NCBI GenBank assembly: GCA_946482325.1 | Contig: CAMLRA010000013.1 | Span: forward strand, 1-52,471 | Reading direction: 5' to 3' | DNA from: an uncultured Chromatiaceae bacterium | Lineage (GTDB): Bacteria; Pseudomonadota; Gammaproteobacteria; Enterobacterales; Alteromonadaceae | Length of the DNA stretch: 52,471 nucleotides | In this document: piece by piece, positions 17,393 to 26,260 of the stretch | How the letters are laid out: every line of letters starts with the position of its first letter | Position numbering within the stretch: position 1 is the first letter of the stretch | Notes under the pieces: model-generated | The model's database searches: none | Told to the model about the DNA's origin: nothing | Seen by the model: the letters and a program-made list of their open reading frames with translations, nothing else | Position numbers and translations under genes: made by a program

Positions 17393-17894
17393 AAGGATTA
17401 AACTCCAGCGGCTGGTATTTTAACGCCGGCCAGTGTTGCGGCTGACCATAATAAGCACCGTACAATAATTCGCGCAGGCCATGATAGGCCTGTTGCAGCG
17501 TTGCCAGATAACTGTCACGCCAGCTGCTGAGCAGTTGCAACCGGCTTGGCAGCGGCATCTCATTCAGACTCAGCCAATGCCCAAGCAGCGCCAGCTGGCC
17601 GAGCCGCTGCTGTAGCAATAAAAACAGCTGCTGTAACTCGGCCTGTTGCCGACGCGGTAAAAACGGCAGAAATTGCAGCACGGCGTCGCGGCTACGCCGC
17701 AGTGCCGCCTGCTGAGCGGCAGCTTCTGCCGGTAAGGCACCTTGTAACAGCGCAGGTAACAATGCATCCAACACCAAGGTTGCCGCATCACTGCGCTGCT
17801 GCGTGCTGCTCTGCAACACTGGATAAAGCGTAAGACCAAGACTCAGGCCAACACCCGCGCCGAGGCCAAGCATGATAAACTGTCGTCTTTGCAT
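17385..17894 (-). CDS. Tat-signal small subunit / chaperone partner of the GMC dehydrogenase
   Basis: The ATG at 17894 starts MQRRQFIMLGLGAGVG, a twin-arginine signal (RRQFIM plus hydrophobic core), giving 169 residues. Longer in-frame starts would put residues before the Tat motif and run through the yheT promoter, so they are rejected. The remainder is helical and Leu/Gln-rich. The position just before, and 8-base overlap with, a GMC gene parallels the gluconate 2-dehydrogenase subunit 3 arrangement, where the small Tat subunit carries the FAD subunit across the membrane. Sequence similarity to that family could not be tested. Confidence 0.72.
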   Translation of the reverse strand: MQRRQFIMLGLGAGVGLSLGLTLYPVLQSSTQQRSDAATLVLDALLPALLQGALPAEAAAQQAALRRSRDAVLQFLPFLPRRQQAELQQLFLLLQQRLGQLALLGHWLSLNEMPLPSRLQLLSSWRDSYLATLQQAYHGLRELLYGAYYGQPQHWPALKYQPLEFNPYV

Positions 17895-17944
17895 TATTCT
17901 GGTCCGAACAGTTAAAAAACCATTGTTGTAGCAGGAGTTAAAAA

Positions 17945-18949
17945 TTGCAAGTCGCATCGCAGTCTGCGCCATTACCCGCTTTTAAGCCCGCATCAGGCCT
18001 GGGGAACGCCCATCTGCAAACTATACTGGCGAAATATCTGGCACCACGCCGGCCGCTGCATACCCGGGTGGAAATGCTGCAGTTACCGGATAAAGACGAG
18101 CTGCAACTGAACTGGAGCCTGGACGCTGAAGACTGCAGTAAACCTTTAGTGGTGCTATTACACGGCCTGGAAGGCAATATTCAAAGCCACTATGTGCGGG
18201 GCATGTTTCATAGCCTGCGCCAGCAGGGTTATGGCGTGGTGTTGATGCATTTTCGCGGCTGTCACGGCGTCGCCAATAAATTGCCACGCGCTTATCATTC
18301 CGGCGATACCGCCGACTTTGCGTTGTTTTTACAGCTGTGCCGCAGCCGTTACCCCAACCGGCCTTTACTTGCGGTTGGATTTTCACTCGGCGGCAACGTG
18401 CTGGTGAAATATTGTGGTGAAACCGGCGCTGACAATCTGCTGAGCGGCGCCGTGGCGGTTTGCGCCCCCTTAGCGCTGGCGCCAAGCAGTGACCGGATTA
18501 ATCAGGGTTTCAGCAAAATCTACCAGCGTTATCTGCTCGGTCGCCTCAAGGGCACTATGCAGCGCAAACTGGCTGTGCACGCCGATTTCCCGTTAGCACT
18601 GACGCCAAAAGATATCGGTAAAATCCGCAGTATCCGTCAGTTTGACGACCTGCTGACCGCGCCGCTGCACGGCTTTCGCGATGCTGACCATTATTACCAC
18701 AGCTGCAGTGGCTTAAAATTTCTGCCACAGGTACAAAAACCTTTGTTGCTGATCCACGCCAAAGATGACCCTTTTCTGGCACCCGCAGCAATCCCGGCAC
18801 AGCTGCCGGCGGCCGTGCAATTACAACTATGTCAGCACGGCGGCCACGTCGGTTTTCTCAGCGGCACAGTGTGGCGGCCGCAGTACTGGCTGGATCAGGT
18901 GGTACCCACATGGCTGAATCGTCTTACTCAACAACAGGAAACCCCTTGA
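17945..18949 (+). CDS. yheT: YheT family alpha/beta hydrolase
   Basis: Putative esterase of the AB hydrolase-4 group; substrate unknown. The TTG start at 17945 is supported by AGGAG 7 bases upstream and gives 334 residues (E. coli YheT 340). Family motifs are NAHLQTIL near 21, HGLEGN near 73, HFRGCHG near 100 and YHSG near 116. The nucleophile elbow is GFSLGGN near 143, the acid is in HAKDDPF near 269, and the catalytic His is in HGGHVGF near 298. It is translationally coupled to yheU by a TGATG overlap, reproducing the E. coli yheT-yheU pair. Confidence 0.94.
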   Translation: MQVASQSAPLPAFKPASGLGNAHLQTILAKYLAPRRPLHTRVEMLQLPDKDELQLNWSLDAEDCSKPLVVLLHGLEGNIQSHYVRGMFHSLRQQGYGVVLMHFRGCHGVANKLPRAYHSGDTADFALFLQLCRSRYPNRPLLAVGFSLGGNVLVKYCGETGADNLLSGAVAVCAPLALAPSSDRINQGFSKIYQRYLLGRLKGTMQRKLAVHADFPLALTPKDIGKIRSIRQFDDLLTAPLHGFRDADHYYHSCSGLKFLPQVQKPLLLIHAKDDPFLAPAAIPAQLPAAVQLQLCQHGGHVGFLSGTVWRPQYWLDQVVPTWLNRLTQQQETP

Positions 18950-19194
18950 TGCTGATCCCATGGCAACAATTAAACGCTGACACGCTGCAACGGCTGATTG
19001 AAAGTTATGTGCTGCGCGAAGGCACAGATTATGGTGACGAAGAAATCAGCCTGGCCGAGAAAACTGCCGCCGTGTTGCAACAAATCCAGCAAGGCCAGGT
19101 GCTGATCCTGTATTCAGAGCTGCATGAATCCGTTGATTTGTTAACCAAACACCAATATCAGCTGTTATTACAAAATGATCCGGCAACAGAATAG
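18949..19194 (+). CDS. yheU: YheU family protein (UPF0270)
   Basis: Small cytoplasmic protein of 81 residues, function unknown. The start MLIPWQQLNADTLQRLIES is the exact family N-terminus, so the ATG at 18949, overlapping the yheT stop by one base, is chosen over longer frames. REGTDYG and SELHESV are also conserved with E. coli YheU. Confidence 0.93.
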   Translation: MLIPWQQLNADTLQRLIESYVLREGTDYGDEEISLAEKTAAVLQQIQQGQVLILYSELHESVDLLTKHQYQLLLQNDPATE

Positions 19195-19273
19195 CAAACT
19201 GTTGCTGATAGCCCGCTAACTTTGTTATGGTACCTGTTCAGGATACAATATTCATTAGCAAGGATTTGAAGTA

Positions 19274-21571
19274 GTGCTGCGCGCCTTGCGTCAATATCTC
19301 AAACTGACTCCAGCGGACCTTGCCACGGCAAGCCCGGATAACTGGCAGCTCAGTGTGTTCCGCATTATGGTCCTTTCCGGTTTATTGCTGGTGCTGGTGA
19401 TTTGTCTGCACAGTTCCTGGCAAGCCTGGCAAATGGGTGCTTACCATATTATTGCCATCACCTCGGTATTTTATCTGGCATTGTTGTGGCTGCTGCGCCG
19501 TTCCAAAGCCTCGCTGAGTTTCAGCGCCGCCGGTTTTTTGTTGCTGGTGATCTGTGCCGGGTTGGCCATTCTGCTGTTTAACCCCGAGTTTGAAATGGCC
19601 AAGCTGGGTATTGTGTTTTTGTACGCTTTACCGACTATTGCACTGATGTTTTTCCCGCTGCGGGTCATGGTTGGCCTGATGCTGCTGAATTTTATCCCCT
19701 TTGGTTTTTTGTTGTACAACCAGCCGGTACCACGCTTATTCGATTTTTCAATCACGCTGCCACAAACACACGCCTACCTGCACGGGCTGATTTTTCTGTT
19801 TTTTAATCTCTGCCTACCGCTGGCCTCAGCCCGGATTATCCGTACTATTCAGCGCCATAGCACTGACTTACAGCAGGCGCATAAGCAGCTGTCGCAAAGT
19901 CACGATTTTTATGCCGAACTATTTGAAAACAACGGCGAAGCGACGGTGCTTTGTGCCAGTAATGGCCGGATCATTAAAGCCAATACCAAAGCCTGCCAAT
20001 GGCTGGGGATCAACGCAGACAGCCATTGTTATCTGAGTCAGGTGCTGCTGCCGGAACAAGACTGCAGTGAAAATGCCTTCTGGCTGGCACAGGATTTACC
20101 CTGCATCGCCCGCAATCAGCCTGGCCGACACCTGCAGCTCAAACATATGGTGCGGACGCGTCAGCAGCATCATGTGTTGCAATTACAGGATGTGACGGCG
20201 ATGGTCGAGTTAAAACAGCAGCTGGACCAGCAACACCAACATCAGCATGTCTGGCAACTGTATGACCGGCTGACCTGTCTGCCTAAAGCCGAATTTTTCC
20301 GCCAGCAGGCCGACGAACGGCTGCACGACCAGCAAGGCTGGCCAATGCGTTTCTGCGTCATTATCCGGCTCTGTCATATCAAAACGCTGAATCAGCAATT
20401 CGGCTACGAATTTGGCAGCCAGGTGTTACAGCAATTTGCCAGCCAGCTGCGCAAGTCTTTGCGCTCGGATGCATTATTGGGCCGTTTGCGCGGCGTGAAA
20501 TTTGCGCTACTGCTGCCGATCCAGCCCGAACCGCTGACGCCGCAGCAACAGGCTGAAATGATTCATCAGCAATTGCCGGACACTTTAGTCATCGGTATGC
20601 AGCAAGTACAGTTGCGCTATCAGCTGGGGTATTGCCTGAGTGAAGGCCATGCTGATGCAGCAACCTTACTGGAACAATGCGAAATCGCGCTCGAACAGGC
20701 CGACAACAATCAGCCGATGGTGCAATTCGCGCCGGAACAGGCCGCTGAATTGCAAGAAACCTATGCGCTGGCCAATGCTTTACAGGACGCCATCCGTCAA
20801 CGCCAGTTGCAGTTGTATTTGCAGCCTAAGGTCAACGGTGAAGGACACATTAAAGCCTTTGAAGCTTTGTGTCGCTGGCAACATCAGGATAAGTGGATTG
20901 CGCCGGATTTATTTATCGCCCTTGCCGCACAGCATGGTTGCATGAAGGCGCTCAGTCAGCTGGTGCTGGATTTGGCCATCGACATCCTGGCGCAGTGGCA
21001 GGACCGACGCTGGTTTTATCCGATCGCCATTAATCTGGCCGGCCCGGAATTACTCGACGACAGCTTTTTTGCCTATTTGCTGGCACAAAGCGCACATTAT
21101 CCCTGGCTGACCAAACGATTGCAGCTGGAGATCACCGAAACCCATTTCGCCACGCAGCAACCGGCCTTGCACACCCGGCTGCGGGCGCTCAGCCAATATG
21201 GCTTCAGCATCGCCATCGACGATTTTGGCACCGGCCATGCGTCCTTAAGTCAGTTAGTGGATATGCCAGCGGACACGCTGAAAATTGACCGGCGATTTGT
21301 CGCCGCCATTCCACATCACCGTCAGCAGGTCAAAGTACTGCATACCACGCTGCAGCTGGCGCGGGCGCTGAATCTGACCACAGTGGCCGAAGGGGTGGAA
21401 AACGACATTCAGCGCAAGTTTCTGGCAAAACTCGGTTTTCCGCTGTTGCAAGGCTATTTGTTTGGCCGGCCGGCACCGGCAGCGCACTGGCATACCCGGC
21501 TGGAGCAACAACAACCGCAGTTGCCCGAAGTCAGCCGGTTATCTGGCGTGGAGTCGGATGTGGCTGGATAA
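19274..21571 (+). CDS. Membrane EAL-domain c-di-GMP phosphodiesterase with degenerate GGDEF
   Basis: Inner-membrane signalling enzyme predicted to hydrolyse cyclic di-GMP. The GTG start has AAGGA 9 bases upstream; the protein has 765 residues. About six hydrophobic segments occupy residues 28-195, then a PAS-like region (about 215-310). A GGDEF domain follows whose active site reads RGVKF (about 406-410), so cyclase activity is unlikely. The EAL domain is intact: EAL at 530, the INLAG Asn near 580, ITE near 620, DDFGTG at 649-654, KIDR, AEGVE and QGYLFG. Its last 41 bases overlap the convergent cysQ gene. The degenerate domain may serve as a GTP or partner sensor. Confidence 0.9.
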   Translation: MLRALRQYLKLTPADLATASPDNWQLSVFRIMVLSGLLLVLVICLHSSWQAWQMGAYHIIAITSVFYLALLWLLRRSKASLSFSAAGFLLLVICAGLAILLFNPEFEMAKLGIVFLYALPTIALMFFPLRVMVGLMLLNFIPFGFLLYNQPVPRLFDFSITLPQTHAYLHGLIFLFFNLCLPLASARIIRTIQRHSTDLQQAHKQLSQSHDFYAELFENNGEATVLCASNGRIIKANTKACQWLGINADSHCYLSQVLLPEQDCSENAFWLAQDLPCIARNQPGRHLQLKHMVRTRQQHHVLQLQDVTAMVELKQQLDQQHQHQHVWQLYDRLTCLPKAEFFRQQADERLHDQQGWPMRFCVIIRLCHIKTLNQQFGYEFGSQVLQQFASQLRKSLRSDALLGRLRGVKFALLLPIQPEPLTPQQQAEMIHQQLPDTLVIGMQQVQLRYQLGYCLSEGHADAATLLEQCEIALEQADNNQPMVQFAPEQAAELQETYALANALQDAIRQRQLQLYLQPKVNGEGHIKAFEALCRWQHQDKWIAPDLFIALAAQHGCMKALSQLVLDLAIDILAQWQDRRWFYPIAINLAGPELLDDSFFAYLLAQSAHYPWLTKRLQLEITETHFATQQPALHTRLRALSQYGFSIAIDDFGTGHASLSQLVDMPADTLKIDRRFVAAIPHHRQQVKVLHTTLQLARALNLTTVAEGVENDIQRKFLAKLGFPLLQGYLFGRPAPAAHWHTRLEQQQPQLPEVSRLSGVESDVAG

Positions 21572-22361
21572 GTTCAGGCCAGGCCATCGTCGACTGGCCT
21601 ATCACCATGAAATCAGGATTGGCTAAAGTTTCGCGCTGATTGTAACTCAGTGGGAAAAACTGGCTGTCGAGAATACGGCCGCCGGCTTCTTCGACAATGA
21701 TATGCACAGCGCCGGTGTCCCACTCGCCGGTTGGGCCGAGCCGCATATAGCAGTCCGCTCCGCCTTCGGCGACCAGACAACTTTTCAGTGAACAACTGCC
21801 CAGTGCAATAAATTCAGCCTGTTGTTGCGGTGCCAACAAGGCGCTGATCAGGTGTTGTGGCTGGCGACGACTGACCGCAATGCGTAATGGGTCACCTTCC
21901 TGGTGCTGCCGCACTTTGATGTGATTAATCAGATGGCGTTGTTGTTTAAAAGCGCCATGGCCACGGGTGGCGTAATACCAGATTTGTTCTTTTGGCCAAT
22001 AAATCACGCCAAGCGCCGGCCAGCCATGCTCCACTAACGCAATGCTGACAGCAAAATCACCGCTGCGGGCAACAAACTCCTGCGTACCGTCCATCGGGTC
22101 TATCAGCCAGTACCGCGGCCAGTGCTGACGCTGCGCCAGTGGCACCAGATGACTTTCTTCGGAGATCACCGGAATGTCCGGTGTCAGTTCGGATAATTGC
22201 TCAATAATGATTTGATTAGCGGCGTAATCGGCAGCGGTCACCGGACTGTTGTCAGATTTGATTTCTGCCTGTACCTCGCCGGTCAGATACATCTGCCACA
22301 GGCGTTCACCCGCTTGTTGCGCTGTGATTTTTACCGGTTCGAGCAGTTTACTTAAAAACAT
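21531..22361 (-). CDS. cysQ: 3'(2'),5'-bisphosphate nucleotidase
   Basis: Mg-dependent phosphatase that converts 3'-phosphoadenosine 5'-phosphate to AMP, relieving inhibition in sulfate assimilation. The 276 residues hold the inositol-phosphatase superfamily metal sites: EES near 68-70, then DPMDGTQEF near 88-96, and EWDTGAVHIIVEEAGG near 213-228. It overlaps nudE by 14 bases at its start and the EAL gene by 41 bases at its end. The nudE-cysQ pairing is common in Vibrio and Shewanella relatives. Confidence 0.93.
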   Translation of the reverse strand: MFLSKLLEPVKITAQQAGERLWQMYLTGEVQAEIKSDNSPVTAADYAANQIIIEQLSELTPDIPVISEESHLVPLAQRQHWPRYWLIDPMDGTQEFVARSGDFAVSIALVEHGWPALGVIYWPKEQIWYYATRGHGAFKQQRHLINHIKVRQHQEGDPLRIAVSRRQPQHLISALLAPQQQAEFIALGSCSLKSCLVAEGGADCYMRLGPTGEWDTGAVHIIVEEAGGRILDSQFFPLSYNQRETLANPDFMVIGQSTMAWPELIQPHPTPRQITG

Positions 22362-22926
22362 CGGGGTGGCTGTCCAGATATTTGCGTGCCAGGAATAAAG
22401 CGGCCACGCTGCGAGCTTCAGTAAAATCGGCCTGTGCCAGCAATTCGTCCAGTTGGTCCCAGCGCCATTGCACCAGTTCTAATGGCTCGGGTTCGTCGCC
22501 TTCCAGCCGTTCAGCATAAAGGCCACCAGCCAGCACAATCTGCATTGTAGCATTAAAATATCCGGGGGCGAGCGCGACGCTGCGCAGCTCCTGCAGCCAG
22601 GTTGCGCCAAAACCGGCTTCTTCTTTGAGTTCGCGGTCAGCAGCCTGCAATGCCGTTTCACCAGGGTCAATCAGCCCTTTCGGGAACCCAAGCTGATAAT
22701 CGTCCGTGCCGGCGCAATATTCGCGAATCAGGTAAAAGTGTTGTGGATCAGGGCAAGCAACCACCATCACAGCGCCACGCCCAGAACCGCGCATCCGCTC
22801 GAATAAACGTTCTTCACCATTGCTGAACTGCAATTGCACCTGTTCAATCTTAAACAGGCGGCTTTGTGCCACGATTTCCTGCGCCAGAATGCGCGGTTTT
22901 TGCCTTGAATGCGGTTTGTCCGCCAT
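22348..22926 (-). CDS. nudE: ADP compounds hydrolase NudE
   Basis: Nudix enzyme that hydrolyses ADP-ribose, Ap3A and NADH. The ATG at 22926 (192 residues; E. coli 186) is preceded by an AG-rich ribosome site and matches the family N-terminus, so the longer frame to 23046 is rejected. Family hallmarks are FSNGEERLFERM near 35, REYCAGTDDYQLGFPKGLID near 70-89 and the Nudix box ending in RELKEEAGFG. The C-terminus FTEARSVAALFLARKYL also matches NudE. It is divergent from yrfG, as in E. coli. Confidence 0.94.
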   Translation of the reverse strand: MADKPHSRQKPRILAQEIVAQSRLFKIEQVQLQFSNGEERLFERMRGSGRGAVMVVACPDPQHFYLIREYCAGTDDYQLGFPKGLIDPGETALQAADRELKEEAGFGATWLQELRSVALAPGYFNATMQIVLAGGLYAERLEGDEPEPLELVQWRWDQLDELLAQADFTEARSVAALFLARKYLDSHPDVFK

Positions 22927-22984
22927 AGCTCTGCCTCTGCTACAATGGCACTTCACTTTGCCTGCACTACTATAAATCGGAAAG

Positions 22985-23677
22985 ATGGAAAAACCTATGC
23001 TGGATTGGTCGGCGATCGATACTGTTTTACTGGATATGGACGGCACTTTGCTCGACCTGCATTTTGATAATCATTTCTGGCTGGAACATTTACCTAAACG
23101 CTGGAGTGAGCTCACCGGCATCGACGAGGCCGAAGCGCGCGCCACGCTGCGGGCTGAATACGCTGTGCTGCAGGGCAAAATCGAATGGTATTGCCTCGAC
23201 TACTGGACACGCCGGCTGAACTTACCCATCACCGCACTCAAACGCGAGATCAGCGACAAAATCGCCATGCGCGAAGACACGCCGGCTTTTTTACAGGCGC
23301 TGCAACAAAGTGGCCGTCGCATCGTACTGGTGACCAATGCACACCCGGACAGCCTGTCATTAAAAGTTGAACTGACGCCGCTCACTACCTACATCGACGA
23401 ACTGATTTCAACGCACGAATTTGGCGTGACCAAAGAACAACAGGAGTTATGGCAACAGCTGCAGGCCCGGCTCGGGTTCGATGCCAAACGCACGTTGTTT
23501 GTCGACGACAGCCTGCCGATCTTGCACGCCGAGCAGCAATTTGGCATTGGCCATTTACTGGCAGTGGCCAATCCCGACAGCCAGCAGCCGTTGCGTCAAA
23601 TCGATGAGTTCCCGGCCATTACCGACTACCGGGATTTAGTGGCAGATATCTTGGCGGCGCCGGTCAAAGCTGACTGA
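22985..23677 (+). CDS. yrfG: GMP/IMP nucleotidase YrfG (HAD superfamily)
   Basis: Haloacid-dehalogenase phosphatase that dephosphorylates purine nucleoside monophosphates. The 230 residues contain HAD motif I DMDGTLLDL (about 17-25), motif II LVTNAH near 119, a conserved Lys in TKEQQELW, and motif III FVDDS near 177. WYCLDYW near 68 and the NPDS segment are YrfG-specific. Two starts are possible, ATG 22985 and ATG 22997; neither has a strong ribosome site. It ends at a very strong terminator shared with gspN. Confidence 0.93.
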   Translation: MEKPMLDWSAIDTVLLDMDGTLLDLHFDNHFWLEHLPKRWSELTGIDEAEARATLRAEYAVLQGKIEWYCLDYWTRRLNLPITALKREISDKIAMREDTPAFLQALQQSGRRIVLVTNAHPDSLSLKVELTPLTTYIDELISTHEFGVTKEQQELWQQLQARLGFDAKRTLFVDDSLPILHAEQQFGIGHLLAVANPDSQQPLRQIDEFPAITDYRDLVADILAAPVKAD

Positions 23678-23690
23678 AACCACCACCTGA

Positions 23691-23728
23691 GCACAAAAAA
23701 AGCCAGCAAATGCTGGCTTTTTTTGTGC
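23691..23728. terminator. Strong bidirectional terminator between yrfG and gspN
   Basis: A perfect 17-base stem with AAAT loop; each strand has seven A before and seven T after the GCCAGC/GCTGGC core. It separates convergent yrfG and the secretion operon. Confidence 0.92.
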
Positions 23729-23746
23729 AAACTGTTGTTTTGACTG

Positions 23747-24511
23747 TTATTGCATGCGAATTTGGCCACCAAACTGAATAGTGTAACGACCTTCTGCATC
23801 CGGCTGCGACACAAACCGCATCGCTTCATGCACTTCTTTGGGCATCGATGCATCTGGTTTTAGTGTGCCGGACAATTGATAACGACCCGCCATCACGTCG
23901 GCCGTCACTGCCAGAGCCAGCGGATTGTCCGGTTTAGTCACCAGCCGCAGGTTGCCTTGTTCACAGCTCAGTGTCGCGTCTATCTGGCGTAAATCCAGCC
24001 AGCCAATCGGCGATTTCAGCCGTGCCTGTTGCCAGCTGGCATTGCCGTCTAACGCCGCACAATAAGGCTCGCCTTTGGTAAAGTTGTTAATATTCAGCAC
24101 AATAGCACCACTGGCATCGACCGGCATCGGCAATTGCAGATTGCGCATAATACCAGCCACCGGCCAGCGCACTGTCGCCTGCTTTAACGCATAACTACCC
24201 GGACTTACCTGACCACGCAGATTCAGATAAGGCTGACTGTCGTCTTTCACATCACCGGCATTGAGCTGCACACCAAGCTGGCCACGCCACAGGGAGGACA
24301 ACTCCAGCTGCCAGCGCAGGTTAGTCAGATAAATCGGCGGCCGCGACAACACATCAATCTGGCCCTGCCATAAAGTGCCCTGCACTTTGCCGAGCTGCAC
24401 TTCGGCAGGCATTGGCACTAACTTCAGCCAGACCGAGGCCGGCGTCAGCACCGCCATAAAAATCACATAAGCCAACACGCCCGTGACGATAAACCAAAAC
24501 TTCTTCATCAA
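23747..24511 (-). CDS. gspN: Type II secretion system protein N
   Basis: Last gene of the secretion operon, a bitopic inner-membrane protein whose role is accessory in most species. The 254 residues open with one membrane segment (about 5-25) and a periplasmic domain carrying the family stretch VQGTLWQGQ near 44-52. It starts 97 bases after gspM, the largest gap within the operon; the gap contains the 12-base repeats described separately. Confidence 0.88.
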   Translation of the reverse strand: MMKKFWFIVTGVLAYVIFMAVLTPASVWLKLVPMPAEVQLGKVQGTLWQGQIDVLSRPPIYLTNLRWQLELSSLWRGQLGVQLNAGDVKDDSQPYLNLRGQVSPGSYALKQATVRWPVAGIMRNLQLPMPVDASGAIVLNINNFTKGEPYCAALDGNASWQQARLKSPIGWLDLRQIDATLSCEQGNLRLVTKPDNPLALAVTADVMAGRYQLSGTLKPDASMPKEVHEAMRFVSQPDAEGRYTIQFGGQIRMQ

Positions 24512-24569
24512 TCTCTCTCAATTGCTATGACCGCCGTGGGCGCTCAGCTGGCCGTTGGCCTTGTTCCTG

Positions 24570-24617
24570 TCACTATTCCAGTAGCTGTTTCAGTAGTTAT
24601 TCCAGTCACTATTCCAG
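24570..24617. repeat. Four tandem 12-base repeats spanning the gspM stop
   Basis: Units TCACTATTCCAG, TAGCTGTTTCAG, TAGTTATTCCAG and TCACTATTCCAG lie head to tail; the first and last are identical. On the minus strand the first-read unit holds the last codons and stop of gspM (CTG GAA TAG), so the following copies add further in-frame stop codons. The pattern suggests local slippage duplication of the gene end. Confidence 0.75.
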
Positions 24618-25070
24618 GACTAAGCGCCGCACCCGCACCACACCCGGCATGTCAGTATCTGTGACTTCCAGCTGCACCAGTCGGACGCCATGTTCCCCTT
24701 GCAACAGCTGCAACCAACGTAACAATTGCTCAAAGGGTACATCGTCCAGCATCAGGTCGAGCTGTTCGTCTTTTGGCTGCATCCGGCTGACTTTAATCTG
24801 GAATTGCTGGCTGCTTTGCGATACTTTGTCGCTGAGGCTGCCGCCAGCAGCACTGGCAGGTGCAGCGGCCAGCTGCGGCATTTTGCCTTTCAACCAGACC
24901 AGCTGATCCGCCGCCGTCTTCGCCGCCAGCGCCTGACTATCGCGGGCCTGATGCAAAGGCTGCCAAATCAGCGCATAAAACAAGCCAATACCGCCCACGA
25001 CACCCAGTACGCTTAACAATTGTTGTTCCCGGCGTTGCAGGCTGTTCCACCATAATAATACTGCTTTCAT
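24609..25070 (-). CDS. gspM: Type II secretion system protein M
   Basis: Inner-membrane assembly-platform protein that partners GspL. The 153 residues have a short cytoplasmic N-terminus, a membrane segment at about 17-37 (VLGVVGGIGLFYALIWQPL) and a periplasmic ferredoxin-like domain ending in VRVRRLVLE. It overlaps the gspL stop by 4 bases. The stop codon lies inside a 12-base tandem repeat array. Confidence 0.9.
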   Translation of the reverse strand: MKAVLLWWNSLQRREQQLLSVLGVVGGIGLFYALIWQPLHQARDSQALAAKTAADQLVWLKGKMPQLAAAPASAAGGSLSDKVSQSSQQFQIKVSRMQPKDEQLDLMLDDVPFEQLLRWLQLLQGEHGVRLVQLEVTDTDMPGVVRVRRLVLE

Positions 25071-26260
25071 GATTTACTCCGCAGCGTCAGTGTACCCTGC
25101 ACTTTGCCATCAATCTGACTGAGCGCGCCTTGTTCCACCTGATACCCCTGCTGCTGCAACTGGGCTTTTAATGCTTCAAAACGCTGAAAACTGGCGGCAG
25201 TAGCCAGTAACTTTAATTCAGATTTTTTACTGTCAAACTTCAGGTTGTTCAGCACTACCGGTTCGGCCCCGCCTAAGGCCGGGGTCATGCCACCGAGCAT
25301 CGCCAGCAGACTGTTTTGGCCCTGTGCACCACTGGCTGCCAGTTTGCGTTCAACCTGCCGTTTCAGATTAACGATGCGTTCCTGCGGGAACTGTTGTTTG
25401 TACAAGGCACTGGCCTCAGCCCGGGCAGCGGTCGCTTCGCGGCTGAATTGCCAGGCTTCAACACCAACCAGACTTAAATACAACACAGCACAAGCCGCTG
25501 CCAGACTGCCGCTTAAGCGCCACTGCGCCCAATGTTTATTGCTGGCCTTTTTCGGCGCATAAGCACCCTGCAACAAATTAAACGACACTGTGTCGAGGCG
25601 TTGCGCCAGCAAGGCCAGCGGCAATTCAGCCGGTGCCAGCTGATGCGGCTGGCCAGCACAGCTGTCCGGCCAAGGGCTGTAACTCAAGATTTCTGGTAAT
25701 GCAGCGAGCTGCAGATAATCCGGCCACCAGCTGTCATCAATACAACTGCCCTGCCAGTCGCTCTGACGCAGCAGCCATTGGCTACCAAGCTGCACGGCAA
25801 CCGGCTGTTCCAGCAGTGGTAATAACAACGCATCCGGCAATAACCGCCGCGGCGCAAATCCGGCTTGTTGCAATAGCTCCAGCCATTGCTCCAGCAGACT
25901 GCGTCTGAGCACCGCCACTTGCTGCAGATACTGGCTGTCGCGCTGAATCGTCTGCGCCGGTAACACCAGCAACTGTTCGATATCTTCGGCCTGTTCCTCT
26001 TCCAGCATATAGGGCAAAGCCTGCAACATTTGCCGGTTCGGTTTGCCTGGCAATGGCACTTCTTTCAGTACTACATCACAAGCCGGCAACAAGGCTGTTA
26101 ATGGCCGGTTGACACCAATGCGCTCAGCCAGCCCCACCAGTTCACTGGCATCCGCCAGCTGGCCTGAGGCTATCACTTCGGCCGACGCTGCTGACCAAAT
26201 CAGCCACCACAACGGTTGCTGCGGCACGCTGCCAAGTCTGATGATTAATTGTTCACTCAC
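25067..26260 (-). CDS. gspL: Type II secretion system protein L
   Basis: Links the cytoplasmic ATPase GspE to the membrane platform. The 397 residues start with a cytoplasmic actin-like domain (about 1-235) including the conserved ALPYMLEEE stretch near 84-92, which helps contact GspE. One membrane segment at about 250-272 and a periplasmic domain follow. A GTG start overlaps the gspK stop (GTGA). The gspM overlap is also 4 bases, indicating translational coupling. Confidence 0.92.
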   Translation of the reverse strand: MSEQLIIRLGSVPQQPLWWLIWSAASAEVIASGQLADASELVGLAERIGVNRPLTALLPACDVVLKEVPLPGKPNRQMLQALPYMLEEEQAEDIEQLLVLPAQTIQRDSQYLQQVAVLRRSLLEQWLELLQQAGFAPRRLLPDALLLPLLEQPVAVQLGSQWLLRQSDWQGSCIDDSWWPDYLQLAALPEILSYSPWPDSCAGQPHQLAPAELPLALLAQRLDTVSFNLLQGAYAPKKASNKHWAQWRLSGSLAAACAVLYLSLVGVEAWQFSREATAARAEASALYKQQFPQERIVNLKRQVERKLAASGAQGQNSLLAMLGGMTPALGGAEPVVLNNLKFDSKKSELKLLATAASFQRFEALKAQLQQQGYQVEQGALSQIDGKVQGTLTLRSKS

